Shown here: one piece after another, positions 46,503 through 50,070 of the stretch
Layout of the letters: the number at the start of each line of letters is the position of its first letter
Position numbering within the stretch: position 1 is the first letter of the stretch
Assembly: GCA_900756945.1 (NCBI GenBank)
Contig: CAAELZ010000064.1
Span: 1 to 50,070, forward strand
DNA: 50,070 nt
From: an uncultured Collinsella sp.
GTDB lineage: Bacteria; Actinomycetota; Coriobacteriia; Coriobacteriales; Coriobacteriaceae
Reading direction: 5' to 3'
The notes under the pieces: generated by a model
Told to the model about the DNA's origin: nothing
What the model saw: only the letters and a program-made list of their open reading frames with translations
The model's database searches: none
Program-made: the position numbers and the translations under genes

Positions 46503-49500
46503 ATGGCAAACTACAGTCCACAACACTTTGAGCCTCGGGCTAAGGCCGTCAACGTCAAGGGCGTTGCCAACCGCGCCGTCGCAACCGTTTTGACGGCGGG
46601 CCTCATCGCTCAGCCGCTCATGTCGCCGCTGGCGGCAATCGCCGCACCGTCAACCGGTAACGGCGATTCTGTTCAGGGGGGGGTAGTTCTGTAGAGAATA
46701 CCGTTGCCGCCGGTAACCATGCGGTCGTAAAGACGGCTGCCCAGCTGGCAGAGGAGTCGGCAAAGCAGCTCAAGGACGCTCAGGCCGCCTACGATGCGGC
46801 TCAGAAGAAGGCCGATGCGGCGGGCCAGTCTCAAAAACAGGCACAGCAGCAAAAGAATCAGGCCTCGCAGGCTGTGAGCGACAACGAAATCGAGCAGAAC
46901 GCAGCAGAAGTCGCCGCGCTCCAGGAGAAGATTGACGAGCTCAAAGCTGCCGTCGAAAAGACCGAGCAGCAGCAGAAGAAGCTGGGCGACCTGAACGATC
47001 AGCTCGAACAGGCCAACAAGAGTGTCGAGGATAAGACCCAGGCGCTCAAGGACGCCAAGGCAAAGCAGGATGAGGCCAAGAAGGCCCTCGATGATGCCCA
47101 GGCCAAGCTCGAGGCCATGGGTATGGACGAGTACGAGGCCGCCAAGAAGGCCGTCGAGGACGCGCAGGCAAAGCTCGATGACGCCAATAAGGCCGTTACT
47201 ACTGCACAGGACAATCTGGACCAGGCCAAGGCTGCCGAGGCCAGCGCCCAGCAGGAAAAGCAGAATACCGAGGCCGCTCTGACTTCCGCCCAGGCCAAGA
47301 AGCAGGAGACTGCCGCTGCTCTCGCAGCCGCAACCACCGCGCGCGATAACGCCCAGCAGAAGTTCAACCAGGCGCAGGCCGCGCTCGATGCTGCCGTCTC
47401 GGGTACGGGTGTTGACCTGAGTGCGCTTGAGGCCGCCAAGAAAGCTGCTGCTGGTGAGCTCAAGACCGCGCAGGCGGAGCTCAATGCCGCAACGGATGCC
47501 GACGCCACCGCACAGACAAATCTGCAGGCCGCCCAGGCTGCCGTCGCTGCCGCGCAGGAGAAGGCCAACGCCGCCAACGCTGCTGTGGCATCTGCCCAGT
47601 CTGCATACGATGCGGCAAACAAGGAGTACAACGCCGCCGCCAGCGAGCGCGACGCCGCGAAGACGGCATACGAGCAGGCCCAGCAGACCGAGGCCGACAA
47701 GAAGGCGGAGTACGACCGACTCGTCGAGGTCCGCAACCAGAAGCACAGCGAGTGGGAGACGGCATGCGCTGAATCCACTACCGCCGAGAACGCTTACGAT
47801 GCCGCAAATGCCGAGGTCGAGAAGCTTAACCAGCAGATTGCCGACCTCAAGTCAAACATGACCGTAGACCAGAATGTCATCAACCAGGGCATGTTCGGCT
47901 TCATGAACTACATCATCGGCGGCAGCCAGTTCACAGCCACGCAGAAAAAGAACGCCCAGGACGCCGTATCGATGCTGACCGGTGCCGATGACAAGGCCGA
48001 ATGGTATGACCAGTACGTCGATCAGGACATGTCTCGCGACACCAACCCGCTTTCCCTAGAGCAGATGCGCAACGCCCTGACATATCTCGACACCCAGAAC
48101 AACCTCCGCAAGGCGAACGGTCAGTCGGCGCTCAGCGTCAGCCCCCGCATGACTGTGGCAGCCGCCCTTAATGCATCATACTCGTCGAACATCTGGGGAC
48201 ACTCGAACTGCTACTTCGACAACGGTGAAAATCTTGCCGGCGGAGGCGGCGCATATACCGGCGGCGAGACCGAGGATACTCTCGGATGGCCATATACCGG
48301 TCTCTACACCCAGGAGAAAGCGAAATTCGATAAGTACGTCGAACAGTATGGTGACGCACTTGGAAGCCATCGATATGATTCCTACTATATCTACCAGCAC
48401 TACAACAAGGACGTCAAAATCTACGATGAGTGTGGGCACTATCTCAACATCATCGATGCCGGCACGAAGGCTATCGGCATCGCGACCGGTAACGGTAAGA
48501 ACACCGATTCCGAGGTAACCATATTCGATTACAGCGCTGATAGCACTCAGGCCGATTTCACTGTCTCCGAGTTCAAGAAACTCCTCAACGACTACATCGA
48601 TTCAGCCTACAACGCAGGCGGCACGCAGGAGCAGAAGGAGCAGCTGAAGCAGCTTCAGAATAAGCTGGCAGAGGCGCAGAAGAACTTCGGCATTGCCAGG
48701 AAAGCTTACTTCGCAGCGGTAAATAAACAGGATGCGGCGCATGACGCCTATACCGCGGCCGACACGAACGTGAACACAGCCAAGGGCGAGTACGAGAAGT
48801 CCAAGTCCGGCACCGCCGCCGCGAAGACGGCATACGACGCCGCGAAGGACGCACTCGGCGGAATCGACATCGAGTCCCTCAAGCAGAACCTCGATGCCGC
48901 CAAGAGCAAGGCCGCTACTGCCCAGGCAGCTCTCGATAAGGCAAACGCCACGCTTGCTGACAGCAAGACGAAGGCAGCCGATGCCGCTGCTCACAAGGCG
49001 AAGGCTCGCAGCGCCCGCGACGCCGCCAAGGTAAAGTCCGATCAAGCCAACGAGGCGTATGACAACGCCACGGCTTCGGTCAAGGACCTTACCGCCAAGC
49101 GCGATGCCGCCAAGACGGACCTTGCGAACAAGCAGGTCACGCTAGACGAGGCCAAGAAGGCCGACGACGCTGCCCAGGCTGGCGTTGACAAGGCCCAGGC
49201 CGCAGATGTGCACGCCGCGACCGCTCTTTCGGACGCCAAGCAGGCAGTTGCCGCCAAGAAGCAAGCCCTGTCCGACGCACAGGAGAAGGTCAAGGCCGCC
49301 GAGGGCGATCTGGCCACCGCAAACAAGGCCTTCGAGCGCTTCGCCGGCGCTCAGAAGGCGGTCGACGACGCCAAGGCCGCCTATGACGCTGCCGTCGCCG
49401 GTGTCGCCGATGCCCAGAAGCAGCTCGATGCCGCCAACGAAGTTGTCGTCGATGCGAACCTCGAGATCGTCAAGGCCAAGGCCGAGCTTGCCAACGACGA

Positions 49501-49978
49501 GGCACTCAAGGCCGATCTTGAGGCTGTCGACCACAAGGCATCCCTTGCCGCGGGCACGACGGGCAACGAGAAGCTGGTCAAGCTGAACGCTGCCTACGCT
49601 CGCTATAAGGCCGCCGTCGATGCCGCCGCTGGCCTCAAGGCTGCTCTGAGCGATGCCGATGCCAAGCTGTCCGATGCCAACGACGCCTATGCCGCCGCGC
49701 TTGCCGAGCTTGGCGATGCCAAGGATGCCCTGGCTGCCGCACAGGCCGAGTACGACAAGTATCATCCCAAGGCCGAGCCGCAGAGCAAGCCTCAGGCCAA
49801 GCCCCAGGTTGCGCAGGCTGCCGCAAAGGCTCCTGTCGCCAAGAAGAAGGCCACGGACGGTGCACTTGCTCAGACGGGCGATACCTCCGCGCTTGCAGGT
49901 GAGGTCTTCGTCATCGGCGGCATTACGCTCGTTGCCGCGGGTGTGACGCTCGGCGATCGTCGTCGCAAGCAGATGTAG
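46503..49978 (+). CDS. Sortase-anchored coiled-coil/CAP-domain surface protein, frame split by a G8 tract (phase-OFF candidate)
   Basis: From ATG 46503 (AAAGGGAGAAAG upstream) the frame encodes a signal peptide (VATVLTAGLIAQPLMSPLAAIAA) but stops at 46694, after a run of eight G at 46676-46683. In the other frame the sequence is open from this tract to 49978. With nine (or six) Gs the two frames join into about 1,158 codons. The joined protein has an Ala/Lys/Gln-rich coiled coil (~residues 70-450) and a CAP/SCP-like domain (~500-690; SPRMTVAAALNASYSS, GENLAGGGG, DECGHYLNII). A second coiled coil follows (~700-1090), then a sortase signal LAQTG with a hydrophobic segment and RRRKQM tail. It is likely a wall-anchored adhesin or decoration protein. 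A true pseudogene or a homopolymer sequencing error is the alternative. Confidence 0.85.
46676..46683. repeat. Poly-G tract (G8), candidate phase-variation switch
   Basis: Eight consecutive G residues, immediately after the signal peptide and linker codons of the surface protein. Slipped-strand mispairing by +1 or -2 would restore the frame. It is the longest G run in the window; a C8 run lies in an intergenic hairpin at 27105-27112. Confidence 0.85.
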
Positions 49979-50070
49979 CGTTTCGAGCGTAGTTTCTGCA
50001 ACGAACTTCAATTCATAACGGGACCGTCTCGTTAGCCAAACGATAAGGCCGGCGCGCTGTTAAATGCAGC

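Overview
The window looks like chromosomal DNA from a high-GC anaerobic actinobacterium of the class Coriobacteriia, most likely a Collinsella-type gut organism. The reasons are codon use that is GC-rich at third positions, a very large 2-hydroxyacyl-CoA-dehydratase-type activase, a methionine aminopeptidase with an N-terminal SEC-C zinc knuckle, a LAQTG sortase-anchored surface protein, and many intergenic palindromes. The genus is inferred; no rRNA or tRNA gene is present to confirm it. The 24.5-27 kb ABC cluster and the small gene at 44.5 kb are visibly richer in AT than the rest.

Layout. 0-10 kb: O6-alkylguanine-DNA methyltransferase (ogt), an OmpR-type response regulator with its histidine kinase, an AIM24-family protein, a CLC transporter with fluoride-exporter hallmarks, a GyrI-like protein and a MacB/FtsX-type ABC exporter. 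10-20 kb: a membrane-bound XRE regulator, phosphofructokinase, a bile-salt-hydrolase-like Ntn hydrolase with a membrane anchor, an M18 aminopeptidase, a RelB/PIN toxin-antitoxin pair, a 2-hydroxyacid dehydrogenase, map and a radical SAM protein. 20-27 kb: an alpha/beta hydrolase, a degenerate-GGDEF/REC/HD-GYP protein with an HPt partner, a DUF2975/XRE pair and a three-gene ABC-2 transporter. 27-34 kb: a glutamate-type ABC uptake operon ending in a class-I glutamine-amidotransferase-like gamma-glutamyl hydrolase, then dxs. 34-39 kb: an HD hydrolase, a CmpB-like membrane protein, the amt/PII pair and a Cof-type phosphatase. 38.5-44 kb: a TetR regulator and a 1593-residue acyl-CoA dehydratase activase. 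44-50 kb: a small membrane-anchored protein, a DUF389 membrane protein with an EF-hand, and a coiled-coil/CAP surface protein.

How the genes work together. Nitrogen and glutamate handling is prominent: the ABC importer with a gamma-glutamyl hydrolase in the same operon, and amt with PII. The PII protein has Leu instead of Tyr51. Two-component and c-di-GMP signalling is represented by the regulator/kinase pair and by the REC/HD-GYP plus HPt pair.

Two things stand out. First, the last gene carries a run of eight G residues just after its signal peptide. The run puts the rest of the gene (about 1,100 residues, ending in a sortase signal) out of frame; nine or six Gs would restore one open frame of about 1,158 codons. 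It is a strong candidate for a phase-variable surface protein, shown here in the OFF state. Second, the intergenic spaces hold at least ten palindromic hairpin elements in several families. They include a 42-bp repeat with five copies between 3 and 18 kb, three tandem ~80-bp palindromic units, a pair sharing the arm AGTTGCGGTGATATAG, and several near-perfect ~100-nt hairpins. No associated transposase is visible in the window.
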